DNA of 57,169 nt from Xanthobacteraceae bacterium (lineage in GTDB: Bacteria > Pseudomonadota > Alphaproteobacteria > Rhizobiales > Xanthobacteraceae): positions 1 through 57,169 of the forward strand of contig JASHPW010000079.1 in assembly GCA_030037895.1 (NCBI GenBank), read 5' to 3'. Both the position numbers and the translations under genes were made by a program. This document shows, piece after piece, positions 1 through 9,238 of the stretch (positions within the stretch are counted from its first letter, which is position 1; every line of letters starts with the position of its first letter). The notes beneath the pieces are model-generated. The model ran no database searches and was not told the DNA's origin. It worked only from the letters and a program-made list of their open reading frames with translations.

Positions 1-980
1 ATCTGGTTGTGGGGATTGGCGGGAGCCACCGATGAAGCACCGGCTTCGCCGACCGCCGCGTTGCGAAACTGCTGCGCGATCGAACCGGTGCCGTGACCGA
101 CGAGGGGAGCTGCCTTGATGAACGACACCGACTTCTTCAAGAATTCGATGTGCAAACCGGTCGAGTTCATAGCGTTGTTGACACGATAGTCCTGCCACTC
201 CTTGACGGTAACGATCAGACGCTCGCGCAGGTACGGCGACCCGAACCAAAGTGCAACGCCGAGCAGGGAGCCAAGCAGGCCAGCGCCGAAGAGCCCTCTC
301 CAGCCGAATTCGCGCCATCCCAGCAGCAGGATCAGCGCCGGGGCAACAAGCAGCGCGGTGCGGCTCGTGACCACAAAAACGATGTTGGCAAGAAAAAGAA
401 AGGCAAGCACGACGAGCCCGAGAGCCTGGCGCCAGTGTTGCGCACGGGCGTCCTGGAAGGCACGTCCAAGGAGCGCGAACGCGCAGATCAGAAAAGTCGC
501 GCTCTGCATGATGTAGTCTTTGACAGGAACGCCGGGATCTCCGTGCAAGGAGAGGCCGGGTACGAAGACCGAAGCCCAGGACGCAAGCAGCAGGCAAAAT
601 ACCGATGCGAAGAATGCATAGACGACCCAGATGCCGCGCTCGGACCGCCGATACTGCGCCAGCAGCAAAGGAATGACGAGCAGCCGGTGGAATTTGTCGA
701 AGCCGGCGAGGCGATCGCTCCAGGCGGCGTCGGCCCAAAGGAGGCCGATAGCGGCGAGCACCCAGAGCAGGACGGGCAGCCCGCCGGCGGCGCTGGCAAA
801 CTCGCGCCGCAGCATGCCGGCATCCAACGTCGGTAGTATGACGAGGAGCCAGAGCGCGATGAGAATACCGGTCGCCGACGTCGACCATGGGAGCGAAAGC
901 GCCACGCCTGCTGCCAGCCAGTCGGCGAGCCGCATCCAGCGGACGCGATCGAACCCGGACAGGATTGGAACGGCGGTCAC
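1..980 (-). CDS. O-antigen ligase (WaaL / Wzy_C family), 3' end outside window
   Basis: I translated this strand by eye from a GTG at 980 and found 326 codons without a stop, running off the window edge. The product is a hydrophobic multispanning protein with alternating membrane segments, then a hydrophilic stretch beginning about residue 245 that ends near residue 320 in PANPHNQ. That loop and its HN motif are typical of the periplasmic loop of O-antigen ligases, which join polymerised O-antigen or similar glycans to lipid A-core. The GTG is preceded by GGGA nine bases upstream. It follows hldE on the same strand, fitting a lipopolysaccharide assembly locus; a TTGACA hexamer at 1069-1064 could serve its own promoter. 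The family call rests on hydrophobicity plus the HN loop; an exopolysaccharide polymerase of the same superfamily is possible. Confidence 0.8.
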   Translation of the reverse strand, partial: MTAVPILSGFDRVRWMRLADWLAAGVALSLPWSTSATGILIALWLLVILPTLDAGMLRREFASAAGGLPVLLWVLAAIGLLWADAAWSDRLAGFDKFHRLLVIPLLLAQYRRSERGIWVVYAFFASVFCLLLASWASVFVPGLSLHGDPGVPVKDYIMQSATFLICAFALLGRAFQDARAQHWRQALGLVVLAFLFLANIVFVVTSRTALLVAPALILLLGWREFGWRGLFGAGLLGSLLGVALWFGSPYLRERLIVTVKEWQDYRVNNAMNSTGLHIEFLKKSVSFIKAAPLVGHGTGSIAQQFRNAAVGEAGASSVAPANPHNQ

Positions 981-1135
981 TCGATCAATTCCCGTTGGCG
1001 GCCGTGTTGGCGTCGTCGCGCAGCGTTCGCGCCCGGCTCGAATACGAGTGCCGGTGAGGGCTTTGTCAAGCGGCACTTTTCATCTTCGGCGGCGCGCTTG
1101 ATGGCGATCGAGCGCGCATGAGAATGCCGCCCGCA

Positions 1136-2683
1136 TCACGATCGTGCAGGATCGGTTGATCGGGCCGGCGGTTCAACCGACTCGGCCGAGCGACGCACCA
1201 AGCCGGTGGTCGAATGTCCGGGCACCAAGTCCACGAGGATGATGTCGCCGCCCGCGGCTTCGACCACCTCGCGACCGACCACTTCCTCACGCCGATAGTC
1301 GGCGCCTTTGACCAACACGGCCGGACGCACGCGTTTGATCAATTCAAGCGGCGTGTCCTCCTCGAACAGGACGACGACGTCGACGGCTTCGAGCGCAGCA
1401 AGCACCTCGGCGCGGCCCTCGGCGGGATTGATCGGCCTGCCTTTGCCCTTGAGGCGCCGGGTCGAGGCGTCGCTGTTGAGACCGACCACCAGTCGGTCGC
1501 AGGCCGCGCGCGCCTCGGCGAGCAATCTGATATGGCCGCGATGCAGGAGATCGAAACAGCCGTTGGTGAAGCCGATGCGCAGACCGTGGCGGCGCCATTG
1601 CGCCAGCCGCTCGTCGAGCATCGCCCAGTCGAACACGATCTTCTCCTCCGGCGCCAGCGAGGCGGCCGGAAGGATGCGGCCGCGCAATTCGGCGAGCGAG
1701 ACCGTCGCCGTGCCGCGTTTGCCGACGACGACCGCGGCCGCGGCATTGGCCGCGCGCACCGCGAGCTCGTACGGAGTCTTCATCGCCAGCAGCACCGCGA
1801 GAACGGCGGCAACGGTGTCGCCGGCGCCAGAGACATCTCGCACCTTGACCGGATAGGCGGGAACCTGAACCGGAGCCCGACCCTGCTCGTGCAGCGTCAT
1901 CCCCTCCTCGCTGCGGGTGACCAATACGGCTTCGCTCTCCACGATGCGCGCAAGCTCGGCTGCCGCGGCCACGATCTCCGCCTCGGTGGTGACCGGCCGA
2001 TGCACCGCGGCCGCCAGTTCCTTGCGATTCGGCGTAATCAACGTCGCGCCACGATAGACACTGTAATCGTGGCCCTTGGGATCGACGATGACCGGCTTGC
2101 CGAGGCGCCGCGCCGCATCGATGACGGCACGAATGATGCGCGGGGTCAGCGTGCCCTTGGCATAATCCGACAGCACCACTGCGCCGACCTGCGGCAGCGC
2201 CGCTTCGGCATAGCCGATGACCGCGGCCTCGCTTTGCGCGCTTGCGGGCTCGGTCGTCTCCCAATCGGCCCGCAGCAGGTGGGTCGAATGGTGTTCGGAC
2301 ACGAAGCGCACCTTGCGCGTGGTTTGCCGCGCGGTGTCGATCACGAGATCGGGGGTGACCAAGCCATCGAGCTTCGCCAAGGCGTTGGTCAGGGCGAGGC
2401 CGGCTTCGTCGTTGCCGATAACGGCGACGAAGATGCAGCGCGCTCCCAACGCGGCGATATTGCGCGCGACATTGCCGGCGCCGCCAATCTCAGTCGTACT
2501 GCGCTTGGCCGCCAGAATCGGCGTCGGCGCCTCGGGCGAGATGCGCGTGACGTCACCATAGACAAAGCTGTCGAGCATGAGGTCGCCGATGCAGAGAATG
2601 GTCTGCTTCGGAACAAGCTTGAGCGCTTCCTCGAAATCGAACATGCCCGCAGCGGCCCGCCCGAACCTCGCGATCTTGTTCAT
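1136..2683 (-). CDS. hldE: Bifunctional heptose 7-phosphate kinase / heptose 1-phosphate adenylyltransferase HldE
   Basis: This cytoplasmic enzyme phosphorylates D-glycero-beta-D-manno-heptose 7-phosphate and later adenylylates the heptose 1-phosphate, two steps toward ADP-heptose for the lipopolysaccharide inner core. The N-terminal half is a PfkB-type kinase: GGAGNVARN at residues 67-75 and DVSGAGDT at 283-290, with Asp289 as the expected catalytic base. The C-terminal half is a nucleotidyltransferase with [14 protein letters not shown] at 371-384, containing the HxGH-type signature. At 515 residues it is slightly longer than E. coli HldE (477), with about 15 extra residues at each end. Its ATG overlaps the stop of hldD (2680) by four bases, so the two are probably translationally coupled. 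The call is secure. Confidence 0.95.
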   Translation of the reverse strand: MNKIARFGRAAAGMFDFEEALKLVPKQTILCIGDLMLDSFVYGDVTRISPEAPTPILAAKRSTTEIGGAGNVARNIAALGARCIFVAVIGNDEAGLALTNALAKLDGLVTPDLVIDTARQTTRKVRFVSEHHSTHLLRADWETTEPASAQSEAAVIGYAEAALPQVGAVVLSDYAKGTLTPRIIRAVIDAARRLGKPVIVDPKGHDYSVYRGATLITPNRKELAAAVHRPVTTEAEIVAAAAELARIVESEAVLVTRSEEGMTLHEQGRAPVQVPAYPVKVRDVSGAGDTVAAVLAVLLAMKTPYELAVRAANAAAAVVVGKRGTATVSLAELRGRILPAASLAPEEKIVFDWAMLDERLAQWRRHGLRIGFTNGCFDLLHRGHIRLLAEARAACDRLVVGLNSDASTRRLKGKGRPINPAEGRAEVLAALEAVDVVVLFEEDTPLELIKRVRPAVLVKGADYRREEVVGREVVEAAGGDIILVDLVPGHSTTGLVRRSAESVEPPARSTDPARS

Positions 2684-3660
2684 CGATAGCGATCGGCGCC
2701 ATCGAGATAGGATTTCACGTAACGCTTCACCGCCGGTTCGAGCGCGGTGAAGGTCGCATTATAACCGGCACGCCGCAGATTTCCGATCTCGGCTTGCGTG
2801 AAGTACTGGTAGCCGTCGCGAAGCGACGCCGGCATGTCGACATATTCTATTGCCGGCTCGCGGCCGAGCGCCGCAAACAGGGCTGCCACCAGCTCGCGGA
2901 AGCTGCGCGCCTGCCCGGTGCCGACGTTGAAGATGCCCGAGAGCTTGGGCGTGTCGATGAGCCAGCGGATGACGGCGACAACGTCGGCCACATAGATGAA
3001 GTCGCGCTTTTGCTCGCCGTCGGCGATGCCCGCGCGATACGACTTGAACAGGCGGATCGGCTTGCCGGTCTTGGCGTCGCCGAATCTCCTGGCGACGAGA
3101 CTCGCCATCTCGCCTTTGTGGTACTCATTGGGACCAAAGACGTTGAAAAGCTTTAGCCCGACCCATTGCGGCGGCAGTTTGTCCTTGCGCGCAACGCGTT
3201 CGGCGACGGCAAGATCGAAGAGATGCTTGCTCCAGCCGTACAGGTTCATCGGCTTGAGCTGCTTGAGAGCGCCGAGCGAATAGTCGTCGGCGAAACCGTT
3301 GCGGCCATCGCCATAGGTCGCAGCGGAGGACGCGTAGATGAAGGGCGTGCGCGTCGATGCGCACCACTCGAACAGGCGCAACGACAGACGGAAATTGTTG
3401 TTGATGAGAGCGTCACCGTCGGTGGCAGTCGTGGAGGAAATGGCGGCGAGATGCACCACAACATCGAGCTTGCGGCCGTCGAGCCATCGCCACAGGTCCG
3501 CTGGCGGCACGAAGTCGGCAAGCTGGCAAGCGGCGAGATTGTGCCATTTGCCCTCGCTGCCGAGGACGTCATTGACGGCAATATCGGCGCGCCCGGTCTC
3601 GTTGAGGCTGGCGACAACGTTCGATCCGATGAACCCGGCCCCGCCGGTGACTAATAACAT
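2680..3660 (-). CDS. hldD: ADP-L-glycero-D-manno-heptose 6-epimerase HldD, copy 1
   Basis: HldD converts ADP-D-glycero-D-manno-heptose to the L-glycero form used by heptosyltransferases. The 326-residue product starts with [14 protein letters not shown], the NAD(P)-binding GxxGxxG motif, and carries the SDR YGWSK motif plus EYHKGEMAS, which holds the second catalytic lysine of HldD. I start it at 3660, where the family-like N-terminus begins; the frame stays open 45 residues further upstream but that stretch is unlike any epimerase. It overlaps hldE by four bases. A second, closely related copy lies directly upstream at 3911-4888. Confidence 0.93.
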   Translation of the reverse strand: MLLVTGGAGFIGSNVVASLNETGRADIAVNDVLGSEGKWHNLAACQLADFVPPADLWRWLDGRKLDVVVHLAAISSTTATDGDALINNNFRLSLRLFEWCASTRTPFIYASSAATYGDGRNGFADDYSLGALKQLKPMNLYGWSKHLFDLAVAERVARKDKLPPQWVGLKLFNVFGPNEYHKGEMASLVARRFGDAKTGKPIRLFKSYRAGIADGEQKRDFIYVADVVAVIRWLIDTPKLSGIFNVGTGQARSFRELVAALFAALGREPAIEYVDMPASLRDGYQYFTQAEIGNLRRAGYNATFTALEPAVKRYVKSYLDGADRYR

Positions 3661-3910
3661 CGACGTCGCAACAAGACCGGTTGAGATCGTATCGACCTGC
3701 GCCCCATCGCCCCAGCCTTTGCCCCAGTCTCGGTCGCCGCGCAACACATGGACAGCGGCATGCCGAATGCATCGATCATAGTTGCCGCGAATCAAAGAAG
3801 TGAATTTATATTCATAGGGAGTTGCAGCGATGACATGACATCATGACATGATGGCGTGCCCTGTCTGCATCAGAGGCACAATAATAAGAATGAATATATA
3901 TTCAATATAT
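3661..3910. promoter_or_regulatory. AT-rich spacer between the two hldD copies with palindromes
   Basis: No gene is visible in these 250 bases. The stretch is much richer in A and T than its surroundings. It contains the 15-base palindrome CATCATGACATGATG at 3839-3853 (seven-base arms around one A), part of a run of ATGAC-like repeats from 3829, and the 12-base palindrome GAATATATATTC at 3892-3903. It lies directly upstream of hldD copy 1 and hldE, so it should contain their promoter, and the palindromes could be operators. I could not assign convincing -35 and -10 boxes. Confidence 0.35.
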
Positions 3911-4888
3911 TCAACGATACCGATCGGCGCGACTGAGATAATAACTCACGTAATGTTTCACGGCCTCTTCGAGCATCATGAAGTTTGCATCGTAGCCCGC
4001 ACGCCGCAGATTTTCGATCTCGGCCACCGCGTAATATTGAAAGCTGTCGCGCATCGCCGCCGGCATGTCGACGTATTTGATGACCGGTTCGCGGCCGAGT
4101 ACCGCGAACAGGATCGTCACTAGTTCGCGGAAGCTGCGCGCCTGCCCGGTGCCGACGTTGAAGATGCCCGAGAGCGTGGGCGTGTCGATGAGCCAGCGGA
4201 TAACGGCGATCACGTCGTCCACATAGGTGAAGTCGCGCTTTTGCTCGCCGTCGGCGATGCCTTTGCGACTCGACTTGAACAGCCGCGCGGGCTTGCCCTC
4301 CTTGGCGTCATTGAAGCGGCTGGCGACGAGACTCATGCCCTCGCCTTTGTGGTACTCATTGGGCCCGAAGACATTGAAGAACTTCAGCCCGACCCACTGC
4401 GGCGGCAGTTTGTCCTTGCGCGCGGCGCGTTCGACGACGGCAAGATCGAAGAGATGTTTGCTCCAGCCGTAAAGACTCATCGGCCGCAACCGCTTGAGCG
4501 AGCCGTTCGCCCAGTCATCGGAATAGCCCGCCCGTCCGTCGCCGTAGGTTGCGGATGACGAGGCGTAGATGAAGGGCGTGCGGGTCGAAGTAGTCCATTC
4601 GAGCAGATGGAGCGGCAGCCGGAAATTGGTCTCGATCATGCGGTCGCCGTCGATCACGGCCGTAGAGGAAATGCCGCCGAGATGCACCACTGCATCGAGC
4701 TTGCGGCCTTCAAGCCAGCGTTGGAGGTCCGTCGGAGCGATCAAATCGGCGAACTGGCGACCGGCAAGGTTGCGCCATTTTCCCGCACTGCCGAGAGTAT
4801 CGCTGACGGCAACATCGACGCTCCCCTCATTGAGGCTCGCGACCAAGTTGGAGCCGATGAATCCGGCCCCGCCAGTAACCAACAACAT
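3911..4888 (-). CDS. ADP-L-glycero-D-manno-heptose 6-epimerase HldD, copy 2
   Basis: This 325-residue protein is a close paralogue of hldD at 2680-3660; long blocks agree at both DNA and protein level. It has [14 protein letters not shown] at the N-terminus, YGWSKHLFD with the catalytic Tyr and Lys, and EYHKGEGMS, which keeps the lysine although the next residues differ from copy 1 (GEGMS against GEMAS). The start at 4888 is chosen from the conserved N-terminus; the frame continues 13 residues upstream. It is divergent from the heptosyltransferase gene at 5045. Both copies look intact, so either may be the active epimerase, or one may act on a related nucleotide sugar. Confidence 0.88.
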   Translation of the reverse strand: MLLVTGGAGFIGSNLVASLNEGSVDVAVSDTLGSAGKWRNLAGRQFADLIAPTDLQRWLEGRKLDAVVHLGGISSTAVIDGDRMIETNFRLPLHLLEWTTSTRTPFIYASSSATYGDGRAGYSDDWANGSLKRLRPMSLYGWSKHLFDLAVVERAARKDKLPPQWVGLKFFNVFGPNEYHKGEGMSLVASRFNDAKEGKPARLFKSSRKGIADGEQKRDFTYVDDVIAVIRWLIDTPTLSGIFNVGTGQARSFRELVTILFAVLGREPVIKYVDMPAAMRDSFQYYAVAEIENLRRAGYDANFMMLEEAVKHYVSYYLSRADRYR

Positions 4889-5013
4889 CGACGTCTTAAC
4901 CCGATTAAGGTTGCCGTCGACCCCCATTGCCCCAGTCGCGCTCGGGGCGCGACACTGGACAGCATTGCGTACAATGTACGCCGAGAACGGTGGCGAATGA
5001 AACAGTCTTTAAC

Positions 5014-5052
5014 TTAGGTTAACATGAATTAATTTAGGTTTGACATGAATTA
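5014..5052 (+). repeat. Short tandem direct repeat spanning the heptosyltransferase start codon
   Basis: TTAGGTTAACATGAATTA at 5014-5031 is repeated almost exactly at 5034-5052 (TTAGGTTTGACATGAATTA). The second unit contains the ATG at 5045 of the heptosyltransferase; the first contains an ATG followed by AAT and a TAA stop. The duplication lies in the AT-rich divergent promoter region between hldD copy 2 and this gene, so it may affect initiation or be an operator pair. Confidence 0.6.
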
Positions 5053-6127
5053 CAGTTCATCACGGCAATTGGCCGAACCACCCCTGTCGGCGGATCGATC
5101 CGCCGGCAGTCCGATCCTGATAGTTCCCTACATGTGGATCGGCGATTTCGTGCGCTGCCATTCGGTCGTGCAAATTCTGCGCATGCGTTTTCCCGAAAGG
5201 CCGGTCGACATACTGGTGAGCACGCTCTGCGCGCCGCTCGCCGATTACATGCCCGGCCTGCGGAAAAGCATCGTGGCCGACTTGCCGCGCGGCCGTCTCG
5301 CGCTGGCGCAGCAGACAAGCCTCGCTCGGCGCCTCCGGCGCGAAGGCTATGGCACGGCGCTTATCATGCCGCGAACCTGGAAAGCAACGCTCGCGCCCTT
5401 TTTCGCCGGCATTCCCGAGCGCACCGGCTTTGTCGGGGAGGCGCGGTTCATTCTTCTCAACGATTTGCGTTTGGGTGAGCGCAAATTGCCACGCATGGTG
5501 GACCGCTGCGCGGCGCTGGCCCTGCCGCCCGGCGCCAAGCCGCTCGCCGCATGGCCGCCACCACAGCTCAGAGTCCCGGCGGCCGATGCCGCCTCCTGGC
5601 GCAACCGGCGTGGCTTGGCCGGGGTGGACCATCCCATCGTGGCGTTGGCCCCGGGCGCGGTCGGACCGTCGAAACGCTGGCCGAGCGCCGCCTACGCCGC
5701 CCTCACCCGCCGCCTCCTAGCCGAGGGACTGGCAGTCTGGGTGCTGGGCGGTCCCGACGAAAAATCCCTGGCTGCCGAGATCGTCGCCGACACCGCAGCG
5801 CGCGACCTCACCGGTCCTGATCTGCGCGACGCCGTTCTCGCGCTCGCCTCCGCGTCGGTGGCGATCTCGAACGATTCCGGCCTCCTCCACGTCGCAGCGG
5901 CCTTGGGCATCCCCTCGATCGGGCTCTTCGGCTCGACAAGCCCGTGGCATTGGGCGCCCCTTAATGGGCTTGCCGCAACAGTGCAAAGTAAAGGCGAGCT
6001 TGCGTGTCGGCCGTGCCATAAGCCTGTTTGCCGGCTCGGTCACCACCGCTGCCTGCGCGAGATCACGCCCGAGGAGGTCGTGGCGGCGATCCGGCGCACG
6101 CTAACGGCGACCGCTTCGGCGAACTGA
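5045..6127 (+). CDS. waaF: Lipopolysaccharide heptosyltransferase, glycosyltransferase family 9 (WaaF-like)
   Basis: The 360-residue product fits family 9 glycosyltransferases, which transfer L-glycero-D-manno-heptose from ADP-heptose to the lipopolysaccharide inner core at the cytoplasmic face of the inner membrane. Visible marks are the N-terminal ILIVPYMWIGDFVRCHSV, in which the usual GD is kept, VALAPGAVGPSKRWP in the middle, and the C-terminal nucleotide-sugar site SNDSGLLHVAAALGIPSIGLFGSTSPWHW, abbreviated here to its key residues DSG, H and FG(S/P)T. The late CRPCHK/CLREI cysteines are common in WaaF. It lies between two hldD copies and galE, consistent with the pathway. Whether it adds heptose I or II cannot be decided; WaaF (heptose II) fits better. 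Confidence 0.88.
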   Translation: MNYSSSRQLAEPPLSADRSAGSPILIVPYMWIGDFVRCHSVVQILRMRFPERPVDILVSTLCAPLADYMPGLRKSIVADLPRGRLALAQQTSLARRLRREGYGTALIMPRTWKATLAPFFAGIPERTGFVGEARFILLNDLRLGERKLPRMVDRCAALALPPGAKPLAAWPPPQLRVPAADAASWRNRRGLAGVDHPIVALAPGAVGPSKRWPSAAYAALTRRLLAEGLAVWVLGGPDEKSLAAEIVADTAARDLTGPDLRDAVLALASASVAISNDSGLLHVAAALGIPSIGLFGSTSPWHWAPLNGLAATVQSKGELACRPCHKPVCRLGHHRCLREITPEEVVAAIRRTLTATASAN

Positions 6128-6217
6128 ATCCGGCGACGGGAATAACGCGGCCTTCACCAAATCGGTGTAGGGCGACGAAGCGGCATAGGGCGAAGACGCA
6201 GACATGGATCGAAGGAC

Positions 6218-7252
6218 ATGACGGTCCTGGTCACTGGCGGCGCCGGCTATATCGGCAGCCACATGGTGCTTGAGCTCGTCGATGCCGGCGAGCGCGTCGT
6301 GGTGCTCGATAACCTCTCCACCGGATTCGCTTGGGCCGTTGCCGACAGAGCGCCGCTCATTGTCGGCGACGCCGGCGATCAGGCGCTCGTCACCCGCCTC
6401 ATCCGCGACCACGGCATTGAGGCGATCATCCACTTCGCGGCGTCGATCGTGGTCCCCGACTCGGTCCGCGACCCGCTTGCCTATTATCGGAACAACACGG
6501 TCAATTCCCGGTCGCTCATCGAATGCGCGGTCAACAATGGCGTGCGCAAATTCATTTTTTCCTCGACCGCCTCCGTCTACGGCGATCCGACCGAGGTTCC
6601 GGTGAAGGAGGATGCGCCGACGCAACCGATCTCGCCCTACGGATGGTCGAAGCTGATGAGCGAAGTCATTCTGCGCGATGTCGGCCGTGCGCATGATCTC
6701 CGCTATGTCATCTTGCGCTATTTCAATGTCGCCGGCGCCGATCCTCGCCGCCGCACCGGGCAATCGAGCAAGGTCGCGACGCACTTGATCAAGGTTGCGG
6801 TCGAGGCGGCGCTGGGCCTGCGGTCCGCGCTCGAAGTATTCGGCGCCGACTACCCGACGCCGGACGGCACATGTATCCGCGACTACGTCCACGTCAGCGA
6901 CCTCACCCGCGCGCATTCCGATGCGCTGCGCCACCTGCGTTCCGGCGCACCGTCGCAGACTCTCAATTGCGGCTATGGCCACGGCTTCTCGGTGCTCGAA
7001 GTGATCGAAGCGGTCAAGCGCGCCTCGGGAGTGGATTTTAAGGTCGAAATCGCGCCGCGACGCGCCGGCGATCCCACTCGGCTCATCGCCGATTCCTACC
7101 GGGCGCGGACCACGCTCGGCTGGCAACCTCGGTTTGACGATCTTTCGACCATCGTTGCTCACGCGCTCGCCTGGGAACGCGAACTCATGATGCGGCAAAC
7201 GGCGCCGCCGGAATGCGCACCGGTCGCAACCGCGACGGTCGCTCCCAACTGA
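6218..7252 (+). CDS. galE: UDP-glucose 4-epimerase GalE
   Basis: GalE interconverts UDP-glucose and UDP-galactose, here probably supplying surface polysaccharide synthesis. The 344-residue protein opens with MTVLVTGGAGYIGSH (NAD-binding GxxGxxG), has FSSTASVYG with the catalytic Ser/Thr, PYGWSKLMSE with the Tyr-x-x-x-Lys pair, and the GalE-type RYFNVAGADP and NCGYGHGFSVLEVI segments. Length is normal. The start has AAGGA directly upstream (gaaggacATG). It is followed 94 bases later by the exporter gene on the same strand. Confidence 0.93.
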   Translation: MTVLVTGGAGYIGSHMVLELVDAGERVVVLDNLSTGFAWAVADRAPLIVGDAGDQALVTRLIRDHGIEAIIHFAASIVVPDSVRDPLAYYRNNTVNSRSLIECAVNNGVRKFIFSSTASVYGDPTEVPVKEDAPTQPISPYGWSKLMSEVILRDVGRAHDLRYVILRYFNVAGADPRRRTGQSSKVATHLIKVAVEAALGLRSALEVFGADYPTPDGTCIRDYVHVSDLTRAHSDALRHLRSGAPSQTLNCGYGHGFSVLEVIEAVKRASGVDFKVEIAPRRAGDPTRLIADSYRARTTLGWQPRFDDLSTIVAHALAWERELMMRQTAPPECAPVATATVAPN

Positions 7253-7346
7253 TCTTAAAACTGCTGAAATAGCTTGAAAATTCCACCACTTCCGGGCATG
7301 GAATGCCTGCGATAGGCCTTGCGCTCTTCGACCGCAGCGGCACGCA

Positions 7347-9164
7347 ATGGAACCGCGCATGAAAGCTTCCACGGCCGAATCCCCGGACCGCTATGCGACG
7401 CTGCCTCTGGTGCGGCGGCTTCTCGTCGATGAGGCATTGGGGCACTGGCGGCGCTATTTGCTCGCCTTCGTGCTGATGGGGGTGGCCGCCGCGGGAACGG
7501 CGCTCAGCGCCTATCTGCTCGGCAAAATGACCAATGAAGCCTATGTCGACCGCGATTATCATGGCGTCGTTGTCATCGGTCTGCTCGCGATTGTGATTTT
7601 CACGATCAAAGGCATGGCGACTTACGGGTCCGCGGTCATCCTCTCTTCGATCGGCAACCGCATCGTCGCCGACAACCAGCGGCGCATGTTCGACAAGTTG
7701 TTGCGGGAGAACATCGGCTTCTTCGCCGACCGCCATTCGTCCGAATTCGTCGCCCGGCTCACCACGGGCGCCGCCGCCGTGAGCCAAGTGATCAATCTCC
7801 TCATTACCGCCATCGGCCGCGATCTGATGTCGCTCATCGGGCTTTCGATCGTGATGGTGATCCAGGATCCGGTGATGTCGCTCGCGGGCTTCATCACCGC
7901 GCCGCCGGCCCTCCTCTTCCTGCGCACGCTGATCCGCCGGGTGCGCGGGATCGCGTGGATGAAGTTCGCCGGCGGCACGCACATCATCGAGACCATGCAG
8001 GAAGCCCTGCAGGGGATGCGCATGGTCAAAGCCTTCTCGCTCGAGGACGAGATGCGGCGGCGACTCGCCGCCAGCGTGGCCGACGTCGAGCGCGAGTCGA
8101 ACAAGATGGCGCGGGTCGCCAACCGCGCCAGCCCGCTGATGGAGACGCTCGGCGGCCTCGCGGTCGCGCTGGCATTGATGTATGGCGGCTATCGCGTGAT
8201 CGAAACGGGAGCCACACCGGGCGAGTTTATTTCGTTCCTGGCGGCGTTTCTCCTCGCCTACGAGCCGGCCAAGCGGCTGGCGCGGCTCAATCTCGACCTC
8301 AGCAGCAACCTGGTGGGGGTGCGCGTCCTCTACGAAGTGATCGACAGCCCGCCCGGCGAGCCGAGCGACGATCACCTGCCGCCGATCAAGCTCGCCGCGG
8401 CGCGCCTGGAATTTGCCGACGTGCACTTCGCCTATCACGCCGGAACGCCGGTTCTGCGCGGCATGAGCTTCATCGCTCAGCGCGGCAAGGTCACCGCACT
8501 TGTCGGTCCTTCGGGAGGCGGCAAGACCACGGTGCTCAACCTCATCATGCGCTTCTATGATGTAGATTCGGGAGCTATCCTGATCGACGGCCAGGATATC
8601 GCCAAGGTATCGCGCCGCTCGCTGCGCCGGGAGATCGCCCATGTCGGCCAGATCGTGCACCTGTTCCGCGGGTCGATCCGCGACAACATCGCGCTCGGCA
8701 AACTCGGAGCCAGCGAGGCGGAGATTATCGCCGCCGCCAAGGCGGCGCACGCGCACGACTTCATTCTCAGCCTCCCGGCCGGTTATGACACGCGGGTCGG
8801 CGAATACGGATTGCAGCTGTCCGGCGGCCAGCGCCAACGCATCTCGGTCGCCCGCGCTCTGATCAAGAACGCGTCGATCATCCTGCTCGACGAGGCGACC
8901 GCGGCGCTCGATTCGGAGTCCGAGCGCCATGTGCAGGAGGCGATCGGCGAATTGTGCAAGGGACGCACGACGCTCATCATCGCGCACCGCCTCTCCACCA
9001 TCATGCATGCCGACTGCATCCTCGTGGTCGAGGGCGGTGTGGTCGTCGAATCCGGCCCTCACGAGGAGCTGCTGTGCAAGGGCGGCCGTTACGCCTCCTT
9101 CTATCGCCTGCAGCTCAAGGGACAGGGGCAGGCGCCAACGCGCGAGCCGATCGCGGTCGGCTGA
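7347..9164 (+). CDS. ABC transporter, fused permease-ATPase (MsbA-like lipid/polysaccharide exporter)
   Basis: A 605-residue half-transporter: membrane domain with six predicted helices over residues 40-330, then an ATPase domain. Walker A is GPSGGGKT at 387-394, the signature LSGGQ at 491-495 and Walker B ends in DE at 515-516, followed by the H-loop HRLST. Such proteins dimerise and flip lipid A-core, glycolipids or similar across the inner membrane. The lipopolysaccharide context supports an MsbA-type role, but drug or glucan exporters look alike, so I give no gene symbol. A downstream inverted repeat at 9172-9232 could terminate its transcript. Confidence 0.9.
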   Translation: MEPRMKASTAESPDRYATLPLVRRLLVDEALGHWRRYLLAFVLMGVAAAGTALSAYLLGKMTNEAYVDRDYHGVVVIGLLAIVIFTIKGMATYGSAVILSSIGNRIVADNQRRMFDKLLRENIGFFADRHSSEFVARLTTGAAAVSQVINLLITAIGRDLMSLIGLSIVMVIQDPVMSLAGFITAPPALLFLRTLIRRVRGIAWMKFAGGTHIIETMQEALQGMRMVKAFSLEDEMRRRLAASVADVERESNKMARVANRASPLMETLGGLAVALALMYGGYRVIETGATPGEFISFLAAFLLAYEPAKRLARLNLDLSSNLVGVRVLYEVIDSPPGEPSDDHLPPIKLAAARLEFADVHFAYHAGTPVLRGMSFIAQRGKVTALVGPSGGGKTTVLNLIMRFYDVDSGAILIDGQDIAKVSRRSLRREIAHVGQIVHLFRGSIRDNIALGKLGASEAEIIAAAKAAHAHDFILSLPAGYDTRVGEYGLQLSGGQRQRISVARALIKNASIILLDEATAALDSESERHVQEAIGELCKGRTTLIIAHRLSTIMHADCILVVEGGVVVESGPHEELLCKGGRYASFYRLQLKGQGQAPTREPIAVG

Positions 9165-9171
9165 CGGAGGG

Positions 9172-9232
9172 AGGTCAGAAATCAAAAATCAAAGGTCGGA
9201 GCAATAATGGTCCTTCCTCCGGCCTCTGACCT
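9172..9232. terminator. Nested inverted repeat between convergent genes
   Basis: AGGTCAGA at 9172-9179 pairs with TCTGACCT at 9225-9232, and inside it AGGTCGGAG pairs with CTCCGGCCT (one G-T pair). The structure fills the gap between the exporter gene and livF, which converge, so a bidirectional terminator is likely. It lacks a strong T tract, so it may instead be a dispersed repeat. Confidence 0.45.
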
Positions 9233-9238
9233 CTGCAC

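Noticed and set aside
93-836. A 247-codon plus-strand frame at the window start
   Set aside because: The opposite strand encodes a clear multispanning O-antigen ligase; this frame is hydrophilic and low-complexity.
7185-9185. A 666-codon minus-strand frame
   Set aside because: Antisense to the ABC exporter with intact Walker motifs; composition is artefactual.
9172-9232. Rho-independent terminator with full confidence
   Set aside because: The stems are clear but there is no T tract, so I only list it as terminator-like.
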